From Hymenobacter siberiensis (lineage in GTDB: Bacteria; Bacteroidota; Bacteroidia; Cytophagales; Hymenobacteraceae), in NCBI RefSeq assembly GCF_018967865.2, contig NZ_JAHLZY020000001.1, positions 434,001-498,000 of the forward strand: a DNA stretch of 64,000 nt, given 5' to 3'. Below the pieces are notes generated by a model, which was given only the letters and a program-made list of their open reading frames with translations, was not told the origin of the DNA and made no database searches. Within the stretch, counting starts at the first letter, position 1; every line of letters begins with the position of its first letter. A program made the position numbers and the translations under genes. Positions 1-8,010 of this stretch are shown here, one piece after another.

Positions 1-509
1 GGGCGCACTTCCTTGCGCAGGCTGGCCAGCACGGCATCCTGGGCAAACTTGCTGGCCCCGTAAGCCGTGCCGTGGGCGAAGGTGCGCCGGGCCACATCGG
101 ACGTAATGCCCACGATGTGGCCCTTTTTCTGGGCCTTGAAATGCGGCACGGCGGCTTTGCAGAGCAGGAATGTGCCCTTCACGTTGGTGTCGAAAATGCG
201 GTCCCACTCGGCGGCTTCGAAATTTTCAAGCTCGTTGAAGGAGCCCACGCCGGCGTTGCAGATAAGGATATCCAGCCGGCCATAGTGGCGCAGGGTTTCC
301 GCGATGATGTGCCGGGCATCCTTTTCGTCCGACACGTCGGCTACGAGGCACAGGCCCTGGGTTTGCTGGCCCAGCTCCCGGAGCTCGGCTTCGTTGCGGG
401 CTACGGCTACTACTTTGGCGCCTTGCAGGGCCAGCAGCAGGGCAATGGCTTTGCCGATGCCCCGGCTGGCGCCGGTGACGATGGCAACTTGGTTGGTGAG
501 GTCGGTCAT
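1..509 (-). CDS. SDR family NAD(P)-dependent oxidoreductase (3' end outside window)
   Basis: Short-chain dehydrogenase/reductase, a cytosolic Rossmann-fold NAD(P)H oxidoreductase; the substrate cannot be told. The first 169 codons are present. The nucleotide-binding motif TGASRGIG lies at about residues 12-19, a CNAG motif (usual form NNAG) follows the central strand, and the catalytic YGASK (YxxxK) is near the truncated end with a Ser upstream in GITSD. The ATG at 509 sits just before the dinucleotide-binding strand, as is normal. About 80 C-terminal residues, which decide substrate, are missing. The next gene upstream, on the same strand, is the GxxExxY gene, separated by one arm of an inverted repeat. 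Confidence 0.9.
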   Translation of the reverse strand, partial: MTDLTNQVAIVTGASRGIGKAIALLLALQGAKVVAVARNEAELRELGQQTQGLCLVADVSDEKDARHIIAETLRHYGRLDILICNAGVGSFNELENFEAAEWDRIFDTNVKGTFLLCKAAVPHFKAQKKGHIVGITSDVARRTFAHGTAYGASKFAQDAVLASLRKEVR

Positions 510-516
510 GGTTTGT

Positions 517-988
517 TTCTCGCAGAGGTCCGCAGAGGTTTACGCGGAGGTCCGCAGAGTTTCTTCTAGGCCGTTCACGATGCGCAGAATGCCTTCTTTG
601 ACGTGTACGACGTTTAAGTTGATGAGCAAGCCGAGCTTGCATTTGGAGAGTTTAAGGTAGGTGAGTAGTTGCTCTTTGTGTACATCCAAAATGCTGTCTA
701 CCGATTTCAATTCGACAATAACCTTGCGGTTGACCAGCATATCGATGCGGTAGCCGATATCAAGCTGCTGCCCCGCATATATCATTGGCAGGCCTACCTG
801 TGTTTGCACTGCGAAACCCGCGCGCCGCAGTTCATACAGCATGGCGTCTTCGTAAGAAGATTCCAGTAAGCCCGGACCCAAAGCGGTATGCACTGCGAAT
901 GCAGCCTTACGCACATTGAAGGAAATATCGTTTTCACTCATAAGCTCAGCGAACCTCCGCGTAAACCTTTGCGGACCTCCGCGAGAAA
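517..988. repeat. Inverted repeat pair bracketing the GxxExxY gene
   Basis: Left arm 517-559 and right arm 951-988 are reverse complements over about 37 bp with few mismatches; both are built from short units of the type GCGGAGGTCCGCAGAG. The left arm contains the stop codon and last residues of the enclosed gene; the right arm lies just upstream of its start. A diverged relative of the unit (CTCTGTGTACCTCCGCG) stands alone near 17710. The arrangement looks like a small mobile unit, but no target duplication is visible. Confidence 0.75.
540..941 (-). CDS. GxxExxY protein (PD-(D/E)XK nuclease-like)
   Basis: The protein is 133 aa from the ATG at 941, and it contains the family signature GLLESSY and the nuclease-like core IDMLVNRKVIVELKSV, in which D and ExK form the PD-(D/E)XK pattern. 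The biochemical function of the family is not established. An upstream in-frame start exists inside the repeat arm, but the family normally begins close to MSENDIS, so 941 is chosen. The last residues (LRTSA) and the TAA come from the left inverted-repeat arm. The gene fills the space between the two arms almost exactly, with no room for anything else, which suggests that repeat and gene move or are kept together. Confidence 0.85.
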   Translation of the reverse strand: MSENDISFNVRKAAFAVHTALGPGLLESSYEDAMLYELRRAGFAVQTQVGLPMIYAGQQLDIGYRIDMLVNRKVIVELKSVDSILDVHKEQLLTYLKLSKCKLGLLINLNVVHVKEGILRIVNGLEETLRTSA

Positions 989-999
989 GATACAAAAGC

Positions 1000-2889
1000 C
1001 TATTTCCGTAGCTCCACCACCCAAGCCGTGTGCGCCGGCACCGTCAGCTTGGTCAGGTCGCTGATGACAGCCCCGCTCACTACCTCAACCCCCGAAGAGA
1101 AGCCCTCAAAACGCTCCGCAAACCGCGTCCCGTCCACCTTCTTCTCGTCCTTCGTGTTGTTGGCAATCACCATCACGCACTCCTTGTCCGAATACCGGAA
1201 GTACGTGTACACCCCATCCTGCGGGATAAACTGCATCAATTTGCCCGAACTCAAAACCGGGTGCGCTTTCCGGTAATTCGCCAGCTTGCTCACGTAGTCG
1301 AACGCCTCGCCGGCCTGGCCCGGCCGTGCCGAAAAATAGTCGGTTTTGTCCCCCGCAAACCCGCCGGGGAAGTCCTCGCGCACCTTGCCGTCGGGGTTCG
1401 AGAAGTTCTTCATCAGCACCTCGGTGCCGTAGTAGAGCTGGGGCGTGCCGCGCAGGGTCAGCAGCCAGGCAATGCCGGTTTTGAACTTACCGAAATCCTC
1501 GCCAATCACTGAATAGAAGCGGCTCATGTCGTGGTTGTCGAGAAAGGGCACGTTGCGGGTGGCATCCACGTACAGCCAATCGCCCTGCAAGGCGTGGTAA
1601 AGCTTGCTGAGGTCGCCGTTTTCGGTTTTCAGCGCGTCCGAAATCGCGAAGCAAATCTGGAAATCCAGCAGGCCGGGCATATTCGATTTAAAGCCGTTCA
1701 CCGGCGGCAGAATGTTCTGGGCGAAGAAGGCCTGCTCGGCCTCGGTGCCCTCCCAGGCCTCGCCAAACTGGGCCAGCTTGGGGTATTCGTCGGCAATGGC
1801 TTTGCCCCAGGCCATTAGGAAGTTTGGCTCGGAATAGGGGTATGTATCAATGCGATACCCATCGATACCCGTCGATTCCACCCACCACAGAAAGTTCTGG
1901 ATGATGTAGGTGGCCACCAGCGGGTTGCCCTGGTTCACGTCGGGCATGGTGGTATCAAACCAGCCGTCGTTGAACAGCGTGTAGTCGCGCTTCGAGCCGT
2001 AGGGGTCGTTCAGGGCGAAGGCGTTGTAGTTGCTGCGCGTGAAGGTGGGGAAGGCGTGGAACCAGTCGGCCGCCGGCTTGTCGAGAAACAAGTGGTGGTA
2101 GCTGCCCCAATGGTTGAGTACGATGTCCTGCACCACCTTCAGGCCGTCGGCGTGGGCAGCTTTCACAAATTGCTGGTACTCGGCGTTGGTGCCGTAGCGT
2201 GGGTCAATCTGGTAGCAGTCCGTCACGGCATAGCCGTGGTAGCTGGCCTTGGGCATGTCGTTTTCGATGACCGGCGTGGGCCAGATGGCCGTGGCCCCCA
2301 GCTTTTTGAAATAGTCGAAGTGGTTCTGGATGCCGCGCAGGTCGCCGCCGTGGCGGGCGTACATCGAGTCGCGGGCAATGTGGTTCACGCGGGTGCCCTT
2401 CACCACGTCATTCTTCGGGTCGCCGTTCGAGAACCGGTCGGGCATCAGCATGTAGATGAAGTCGGCCTGCGTGAGGCCCTGCGTGCGCTGCGGGTCGGTG
2501 TTGCGGGCGCGCAGCTCGTAGGTGTAGGGGCGGTAGGTGTTGCCGCTTTTCAGCCCCAGCTTCAGCAGGCCGGGCTTGGTAGCGGGGGCTATAATTAGAT
2601 TAATGATGAGGTAATTAGCACTCTCCAGCTTTTGCTGGCTCTCAATGGTCACGCCTGGATAGGCGGCCAGAATAGCCATTGTGTTCCCAATGCCGGGCGC
2701 GTTCACCAGCAGCTGCAGCTTTGGGTTCTTCATGCCCACCCACCAGTAAGTGGGGTCGATGCGGACGGCCGGGGCGGCTTTGGCAGTAGCGTTGGGCCCG
2801 GCTGCCGGGCTGGCCGGGCCAGCCGTGGCGGATGATGAAAAGGGCAGCAGCAGCACCGCCGCAGCCAGTAAAAAGGGTGGGAATTTCAT
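1000..2889 (-). CDS. Secreted GH13 alpha-amylase / neopullulanase (SusA-like)
   Basis: 629 aa from the ATG at 2889; a longer in-frame reading upstream lacks a signal peptide and is not used. Residues 1-23 form a signal peptide. Residues 45-130 resemble the N-terminal beta-sandwich domain of cyclomaltodextrinases, and the GH13 barrel follows. All four GH13 regions are visible: DIVLNH (255-260), GYRIDTYPY (344-352, nucleophile D348), GEAW (376-379, acid/base E377) and FLDNHD (449-454, transition-state D454). It should cleave alpha-1,4 glucans in the periplasm or outside the cell. A TACTTTTG -7 element lies at 2921-2928 on the same strand. The glucan phosphorylase homologue at 5017 would be a logical intracellular partner, but transcribed divergently. 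Confidence 0.93.
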   Translation of the reverse strand: MKFPPFLLAAAVLLLPFSSSATAGPASPAAGPNATAKAAPAVRIDPTYWWVGMKNPKLQLLVNAPGIGNTMAILAAYPGVTIESQQKLESANYLIINLIIAPATKPGLLKLGLKSGNTYRPYTYELRARNTDPQRTQGLTQADFIYMLMPDRFSNGDPKNDVVKGTRVNHIARDSMYARHGGDLRGIQNHFDYFKKLGATAIWPTPVIENDMPKASYHGYAVTDCYQIDPRYGTNAEYQQFVKAAHADGLKVVQDIVLNHWGSYHHLFLDKPAADWFHAFPTFTRSNYNAFALNDPYGSKRDYTLFNDGWFDTTMPDVNQGNPLVATYIIQNFLWWVESTGIDGYRIDTYPYSEPNFLMAWGKAIADEYPKLAQFGEAWEGTEAEQAFFAQNILPPVNGFKSNMPGLLDFQICFAISDALKTENGDLSKLYHALQGDWLYVDATRNVPFLDNHDMSRFYSVIGEDFGKFKTGIAWLLTLRGTPQLYYGTEVLMKNFSNPDGKVREDFPGGFAGDKTDYFSARPGQAGEAFDYVSKLANYRKAHPVLSSGKLMQFIPQDGVYTYFRYSDKECVMVIANNTKDEKKVDGTRFAERFEGFSSGVEVVSGAVISDLTKLTVPAHTAWVVELRK

Positions 2890-3004
2890 GGTAAAAAGAG
2901 CGCAAAAACAACCGTAGGACCAAAAGTACGGCATTCCCGGAAGGGCGCTGATGCGCAACCGTTTCCACTTTTGGAATATATTTTTCGCCCATAGCAAGCC
3001 CACG

Positions 3005-3039
3005 AAAAAGCCCGCCCCCGAATCCGGGAGCGGGCTTTC
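3005..3039 (-). terminator. Rho-independent terminator after the 3063-4502 lipoprotein gene
   Basis: GC-rich hairpin (AGCCCGC...GCGGGCT type) followed, on the minus strand, by a run of five T. It lies between the lipoprotein stop at 3063 and the amylase promoter region, so the amylase is transcribed separately. Confidence 0.75.
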
Positions 3040-3062
3040 ACCATTCAATGCAGCGATAAAGC

Positions 3063-4502
3063 TTACTGCTGCTGGGCGAGCCAGAGCGAGGCGTTCAGGT
3101 GCAGCTTGGCGTGGCTGGCCAGTTCGGTCCAGCCGGGGTACACGGTGTTGCCGGGGCTGCCGGTGCCATCGTCGGCCGGCGACGAGTCGGTGATGCACAC
3201 CACGCGGCCCGTGCCGTAGGTGCTGCTCAGGCACATGATGTTGGTGTTGCCCTGGCTGGCGGTAGTCTGCCAAACCAGCGGCGTGGCCTGCGAGCCCGTG
3301 GTTTTGGTCATCGTCGCACCGTTCGAGAACTTGAGCTGCGTCACGGCACCCTGCGAACCGTTCAGGATGGTGTTAGTGCTGCTGGCCAGTATGTTGCTGG
3401 TGGTTTCTGAAATGTTGGTGAGGGCGATGCTATAGCCGAAGGGGTCGGCCTGTACCGAATTGTTGGTCATCAAATCGTTCCAGATGGCCGGCGAATCGTA
3501 GCCGTCGTTGTTGCGGTCCGAAACGGTATGGTCGGAAATCATGAACAGACCACCGCCGTTTTTCACGAAGTTGATGATGGCCGTTTTCTCCGTAGCCGTG
3601 AACAGCGTGTTCGGCTCATCCACCACGAATACGTTGTAGTTAGCCAAATCCTGGGGGTTCGAAGCATTGCCGTAGGTGATGGCCGTGCCCGAAGGCAGGT
3701 TCTCCACCGAGTTACCCAGCTTCACGAGGGCTACGCCCCACGAGGAAAGGGCGGCCGTCCAGTAGGTTTCCGGCGTGCTGGCCGTGATGCCCGACGCGGC
3801 TGGCGTGGGGTAGCGCGGCACCACGCCGGCATCTACATCCAGCACCCAGTCGGCGTTGCCGGCCGTTTCGGCATGGCTGGCATCGAACAGGAATTTCTTG
3901 CTGCCGGTAGGCGGCGGCGTGCCGCCGCTGTAGCTTTCCACGGTAATGTTATCAAAGTTCAGGCGGTTGGTGCTGCCGTCGGTTTTGCGCACCTGCAGGC
4001 GCACGGTGCCGGCCAGGTTCACGGCGAAGGAGGCCGTGCTCAGGCTGGCGCTGCTGCTGGTGATGGTGCTGCCCACTTTGGCGTAGCTGCTGCCGCTGTT
4101 GCCGCTGGCCCATAGCTCCCAGGTGCCGCTGGCATCGGTGCCATAGAGGGCGTGGCCCACCGTAACCACGCCCGCGCCGCCGGTCAGGTCGAAGTTCATA
4201 CTCAGCATGCCGCTATTGCGCACGCGGGCCGACCAGGTGCCGGTGTGGGCATCGGATGTCGTATTGCCGATGAGGGCATCATTCAGCGTCCACGAGCCCG
4301 AGCCCAACGTGACGCTGCCCGTGGTATAAGCCGTTTTGGTGCCCGTCTCAAAGCCTTCGGGGAAGCCCGGTGCCGACACGTTTTGCAACGCGGTGGCCGC
4401 CGCCGGGGCCTCCGGGGTAAGCTCCGATTTTGAACAGCCGGCAAACAAGATAGCGCCCAGCAAGGGGGCCACCATGTAGCGAACAGAAAGTGACAGACGC
4501 AT
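3063..4502 (-). CDS. Lipoprotein with glutamine-amidotransferase-like domain
   Basis: 479 aa from the ATG at 4502. The N-terminus is a lipoprotein signal with lipobox LFAGC around residue 22, so the protein is probably anchored in the outer envelope. Residues of about 55-200 form a Thr/Ser/Gly-rich beta-sandwich of the kind found in secreted Bacteroidota proteins. From about 210 onward, strands such as KKFLFDASHAETAG, YNVFVVDEPN and GGGLFMISDHT resemble the class I glutamine-amidotransferase-like (DUF4350-type) fold, with no clear catalytic Cys. It may be a carbohydrate- or nucleic-acid-related surface protein, but no substrate can be inferred. The neighbour downstream is the amylase. Confidence 0.7.
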   Translation of the reverse strand: MRLSLSVRYMVAPLLGAILFAGCSKSELTPEAPAAATALQNVSAPGFPEGFETGTKTAYTTGSVTLGSGSWTLNDALIGNTTSDAHTGTWSARVRNSGMLSMNFDLTGGAGVVTVGHALYGTDASGTWELWASGNSGSSYAKVGSTITSSSASLSTASFAVNLAGTVRLQVRKTDGSTNRLNFDNITVESYSGGTPPPTGSKKFLFDASHAETAGNADWVLDVDAGVVPRYPTPAASGITASTPETYWTAALSSWGVALVKLGNSVENLPSGTAITYGNASNPQDLANYNVFVVDEPNTLFTATEKTAIINFVKNGGGLFMISDHTVSDRNNDGYDSPAIWNDLMTNNSVQADPFGYSIALTNISETTSNILASSTNTILNGSQGAVTQLKFSNGATMTKTTGSQATPLVWQTTASQGNTNIMCLSSTYGTGRVVCITDSSPADDGTGSPGNTVYPGWTELASHAKLHLNASLWLAQQQ

Positions 4503-5016
4503 GGGGTGCAATGGGTTAAATGTTGGTAACAAAGCCCCAAAGCTAGAGTGGTCAACAGGGGTAATTGCAATAAGATATGTTAAAAGATTGTGGCCTTTTT
4601 TGAAGTATCATCAATTAAACGGCTTTTCATGCGGTCGATTTTAATAATATCAGAAAAAATATTGTTATAATTTAAAAATTCATTATTAATTCATCTTCGA
4701 GATTGGGTATGTGAATGGGCTGAGTTGTTGGCAAGACGAAAGCAGGGCTGAGAAACTGCGATACTGGTACTTTGTGCCGGCCGCGAAGAAAATTTGCTAG
4801 TAAAGCGCTGGCTGATATTACCTTGAAAGTGTAGGCGTTGGGCCAAATGCTAACGTTTGCGTAAGTCGGGCCTCAATATCAGGGGGTTGCGATTTTTCCG
4901 GAATGCTTCGGACCTTGCGCTTTCAATGGAAGCAGCCTTTGGGGTTGCGCTCCTTTTTCTCAACCCGAAATTTCCATTTTGGCGTGGGCCCCGGCCCACG
5001 CCTTACCCCTCAATAA
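4503..5016. other. 514-bp intergenic region, AT-rich, divergent promoters
   Basis: This space separates the divergent lipoprotein and phosphorylase genes. It is distinctly AT-rich at 4560-4720 compared with the flanks. Apart from the candidate minus-strand promoter I see no gene, RNA or repeat in it; no convincing plus-strand promoter could be picked. Confidence 0.5.
4538..4570 (-). promoter_or_regulatory. Candidate promoter of the 3063-4502 lipoprotein gene
   Basis: On the minus strand TAGCTTTG at 4545-4538 is a perfect match to the Bacteroidota -7 element TAnnTTTG. A TTG at 4570-4568 could be the -33 element with a 22-nt spacer, slightly long. It lies 36 nt upstream of the start codon. Confidence 0.45.
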
Positions 5017-6669
5017 ATGGCTTTCACTTTTAAACCCTACACGCCCGCCGCCAAGTACAAGACGGCTGCCGCGTATTTCTCGATGGAGTTCGCCGTCGAC
5101 CAGGCCCTCAAAACCTACTCCGGTGGCCTCGGCTTCCTGGCCGGCTCGCACATGCGCTCGGGTTTCGAGCTGAAGCAGAATCTGTTGGGCATCAGCATTC
5201 TGTGGACGTTCGGCTACTACGACCAGGACCGCGACGCCGAGCAGAGCATGCGCGCCGAGTTCCGCCACAAGCACTACTCCTTTCTGGAGGATACGGGCAT
5301 CATCTTCCCCATCACCATCCACGGCGCCGATGTGCAGGTGAAGGCCCTGTACCTGGCCCCGGAGGTGTTTGGCACGGTGCCGATGTTCTTCCTGACCACC
5401 GACATTCCCGAGAACGACTACCTCTCGCGCACCATCTCGCACCACCTCTACGACCCGGACTCGGCGGCCCGCGTGGCTCAGAGCATTCTGTTGGGCGTGG
5501 GCGGCGGCAAGCTGCTCGATGAGCTCGGCCGCAAAACCGACGTGTACCACCTCAACGAGGGTCATGGCCTGCCGCTGGCCTTCTACCTCTACGAAAAGCA
5601 CGGCCGCGACCTGGCCGAGGTGCAGAAGCGCCTCGTGTTCACGACGCACACCCCCGAGCTGGCCGGCAACGAGGAGCGCCCGATGAAGCTGCTCACCGAC
5701 ATGACCTTTTTCGGCAGCGTGCCCGAAGAGGAAGTCCGCCGCGTGGCCCGCATCGGCCACGGCGATACGCTCAACTACACCCTCACCGCGTTGCGCTTTG
5801 CCCGTAAGGCCAACGCTGTGAGCAAGGTACACGGCACCGTGGCCAACGAAATGTGGGGCCACTACGAGGGCATCTGCCCCATCATCCCCATCACAAACAG
5901 CCAGAATGGCAGCTACTGGCGCGACCCGCAGCTGGCCGCCGCCCTCAAAAGCAAGGACGACGCCGCCCTGCTGGCCCGCAAGCAGGAGCTGAAAAAGGAC
6001 CTGTTTAAAATCGTGGCCGACCAGACCGGCAACGTGTTCGACCCCAACGTCATCACCATCGTGTGGGCCCGCCGCTTTGCCGCCTACAAGCGCGCCGACC
6101 TTATTCTGCGTCACTTCGAGCGCTTCGTGGAGCTGGCCAACAATGCCAAGCACCCCATTCAGATGATTTGGGCCGGCAAGCCCTACCCGAAGGACTTCGG
6201 CGCAGTGGCTTTGTTCAATGAAATTGTCAAGCGCACGGCCGGTCGGAAGAACTGCGCCGTACTGACGGGCTACGAGTTGGGTCTGTCGGCTGCCCTCAAA
6301 AAGGGTTCCGACATTTGGCTGAACACGCCCCGCTTCCCGCGCGAAGCCAGCGGCACCAGCGGCATGACCGCCGCCATGAACGCCAGCGTGAACCTGAGCA
6401 TTGCCGATGGCTGGATTCCCGAATTCTGCCGCGACGGCGAAAACGGCTTCCTCATTCCGATTGTGGACGTGACCCTGCCCGATAACGTGAAGGACGATTC
6501 CGAGGCCACTGCCTTGCTCGACGTGCTTGAAAATAGAGTATTACCCCTGTACTACGACCAGCCCGAAAACTTCCTGAAAGTGGTGAAAACCGCCATGAAG
6601 GACGTGGAGCCCGAGTTTGAATCCGGCCGCATGGCCCGGGAGTACTACGAGCTGCTGTATAAGGCCTAA
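5017..6669 (+). CDS. glgP: Alpha-glucan phosphorylase homologue (GT35) lacking the PLP lysine
   Basis: 550 aa, the short form of glycogen/starch phosphorylase (phosphorolysis of alpha-1,4 glucan to glucose-1-phosphate, cytosolic). The start YFSMEFAVDQALKTYSGGLG is the conserved N-terminal block. The C-terminal block is EASGTSGMTAAMN at 443-455. In PLP-dependent phosphorylases the residue after GM/NM is the lysine that forms the Schiff base; here it is T451 (codon ACC at 6367-6369). Either this is a subfamily with a different mechanism or the enzyme is not a classical phosphorylase. No frameshift or stop is seen, and the codon use is ordinary. The gene ends right at an ACGGATT-type repeat. Confidence 0.85.
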   Translation: MAFTFKPYTPAAKYKTAAAYFSMEFAVDQALKTYSGGLGFLAGSHMRSGFELKQNLLGISILWTFGYYDQDRDAEQSMRAEFRHKHYSFLEDTGIIFPITIHGADVQVKALYLAPEVFGTVPMFFLTTDIPENDYLSRTISHHLYDPDSAARVAQSILLGVGGGKLLDELGRKTDVYHLNEGHGLPLAFYLYEKHGRDLAEVQKRLVFTTHTPELAGNEERPMKLLTDMTFFGSVPEEEVRRVARIGHGDTLNYTLTALRFARKANAVSKVHGTVANEMWGHYEGICPIIPITNSQNGSYWRDPQLAAALKSKDDAALLARKQELKKDLFKIVADQTGNVFDPNVITIVWARRFAAYKRADLILRHFERFVELANNAKHPIQMIWAGKPYPKDFGAVALFNEIVKRTAGRKNCAVLTGYELGLSAALKKGSDIWLNTPRFPREASGTSGMTAAMNASVNLSIADGWIPEFCRDGENGFLIPIVDVTLPDNVKDDSEATALLDVLENRVLPLYYDQPENFLKVVKTAMKDVEPEFESGRMAREYYELLYKA

Positions 6670-6855
6670 CCACGGATTAGCACGGATTTCAGCGGATTCC
6701 ACGGATTTTGTGGACGACTAAAAACAATGAAAAAGGCTTGCTATCGGCAGGCCTTTTTCGCTGAATGGAGAATTGAAAGCAAGGATGACCAGACGACGGC
6801 AACTAATCGTCTACAAAATCCGTGAAATCCGCTAAAATTCGTGCTAATTCGTGGT
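6669..6855. repeat. ACGGATT-type inverted repeat with internal terminator
   Basis: Arms 6669-6711 and 6813-6855 are near-perfect reverse complements made of repeated CACGGATT/GCGGATT units. Between them lies a hairpin (6729-6758, AAAAGGC...GCCTTTT) that looks like a bidirectional terminator. The same design recurs at 12134-12305. The right arm reaches to 4 nt before the SRAP start codon. Confidence 0.8.
6729..6758. terminator. Terminator hairpin inside the ACGGATT repeat
   Basis: Stem AAAAGGC..GC / GC.GGCCTTTT with an A-run on one side and a T-run on the other, hence functional on either strand. It ends transcription of the phosphorylase gene. Confidence 0.65.
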
Positions 6856-6858
6856 TCT

Positions 6859-7521
6859 ATGTGTGGTCGCTATACCTTCATCGCCCCCGCGCCCGCTGCT
6901 GAAAAGCGCTTCGACGCCAAGTTCACCGAGCCCGCGCCTACTACCTACAATGCCGCGCCCTCGCAGCGGCTGCCCATCATCACCAATGCCGCTCCCGGCC
7001 AGATTCAGCTGCTGAGCTGGGGGCTGGTGCCCAGTTGGAGCAAAGACCCAAGCGCCGGCTCCAAGCCCATCAATGCCCGGGCCGAGACGCTGGCCGAAAA
7101 GCCCAGTTTCCGGCAGCTGCTGGGGCGGCGGCGCTGCCTGGTGCTGGCAGACAGCTTTTTTGAATGGCAGGCCACGCCCGCCGGCAAGGTGCCGCATCGC
7201 ATTCTGCTGCGCAACGAGCAGCCCTTCGCCTTCGCCGGCCTGTGGGATGAGTGGCTGGACCGCACCACCGGCGAGCTGCACCCCACCTTCACCATCATTG
7301 CCATCGAGTCCAACGCGCTGATGGCCAGTATCTACAACCGCATGCCCGTCATCCTGCCCACCCGCGCCGCCGAGCACGCCTGGCTCGATGATGGCCTGGG
7401 GCTGGCAGCGCACCAGCAGCTCCTGCTGCCCTACGACGCGGCCGCCATGCAGGAATACGTTATCAGCAAACGGGTAAACTCACCGGCGAATAATGACCCG
7501 GAAGTGCTGGCAGCTGCTTGA
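6859..7521 (+). CDS. SRAP family protein (YedK/HMCES-like abasic-site shield)
   Basis: 220 aa. SRAP proteins crosslink to abasic sites in single-stranded DNA through the amino group and thiol of Cys2, which requires Met1-Cys2 at the N-terminus. The ATG at 6859 gives MCGRYTF and is therefore the right start; an in-frame GTG 18 nt upstream would bury the cysteine. Other conserved pieces are NARAETLAEKPSF, the SFFEW segment and IYNRMPVIL followed by EHAWLD (usual catalytic His/Glu region). It is a single gene: the upstream edge is the ACGGATT repeat, the downstream edge a GTCATGC-type hairpin. Confidence 0.92.
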   Translation: MCGRYTFIAPAPAAEKRFDAKFTEPAPTTYNAAPSQRLPIITNAAPGQIQLLSWGLVPSWSKDPSAGSKPINARAETLAEKPSFRQLLGRRRCLVLADSFFEWQATPAGKVPHRILLRNEQPFAFAGLWDEWLDRTTGELHPTFTIIAIESNALMASIYNRMPVILPTRAAEHAWLDDGLGLAAHQQLLLPYDAAAMQEYVISKRVNSPANNDPEVLAAA

Positions 7522-7542
7522 GCGAGCAACTTGAGGCATAAG

Positions 7543-7582
7543 AGGACCGTCATGCCTCGGCTGCGCTCGGCATGACGGTCCT
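7543..7582. repeat. GTCATGC-type palindrome
   Basis: Arms AGGACCGTCATGCC (7543-7556) and GGCATGACGGTCCT (7569-7582) are perfect 14-bp complements around a 12-nt loop. This is one of several members of a family with a GTCATGC core (also at 28271, 32453, 37071, 39192, 50242). It lies just after the SRAP gene and could serve as its transcript end, though no T-run follows directly. Confidence 0.75.
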
Positions 7583-7627
7583 TTGAGAGGTGTTCTTTTA
7601 TAGCTGCCACTGCGTTACTTTGCCCGC

Positions 7628-7999
7628 ATGAACTGGCGCAACCCCTGGCTTTTACCGATTCTCATTCTCGTACTGGCCTCGGCCGTGCAGCTGGACCTGC
7701 CGTGGTGGAGCCTGGCCGTGGTAGCGTTTGTGGTGGGGCTGGCTATTGCGCCCACGGGTCGGGTGGCCTTTTGGGCGGGCTTTAGCGGGGGCGGCCTGAG
7801 TTGGGTATTGCCGGCCGCCTGGCTGGCCTACCAAAACGACGGCTTGCTGGCGCACCGCGTGGCGCAGCTGCTGCCGCTGGGCGGCTCCCCGGTGGTGATG
7901 GTGTTGGTGGCGGGTATCGTGGCGGGGCTGGTAGGTGGGCTGGCGGCTTTGGCTGGCTGCTGGCTGCGCGAGGCCTTTCGCTCGCCTTCAGCCGCGTAG
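7628..7999 (+). CDS. Small integral membrane protein, unknown function
   Basis: 123 aa and very hydrophobic. I see about four membrane segments: near residues 8-22, 27-43, 46-66 and 85-110 (the last rich in Gly/Val/Ala). No family recognised. The start codon is preceded by TTACTTTGCCCGC, close to a -7 element, so the mRNA may have a very short leader. The 3' end lies 12 nt from the convergent hydrolase gene. Confidence 0.6.
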   Translation: MNWRNPWLLPILILVLASAVQLDLPWWSLAVVAFVVGLAIAPTGRVAFWAGFSGGGLSWVLPAAWLAYQNDGLLAHRVAQLLPLGGSPVVMVLVAGIVAGLVGGLAALAGCWLREAFRSPSAA

Positions 8000-8010
8000 C
8001 GCCCCGGCTA

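Noticed and set aside
4960..6153. 397-codon frame antisense to the phosphorylase
   Set aside because: Gly/Val/His-rich shadow without family features; the plus strand is conserved.
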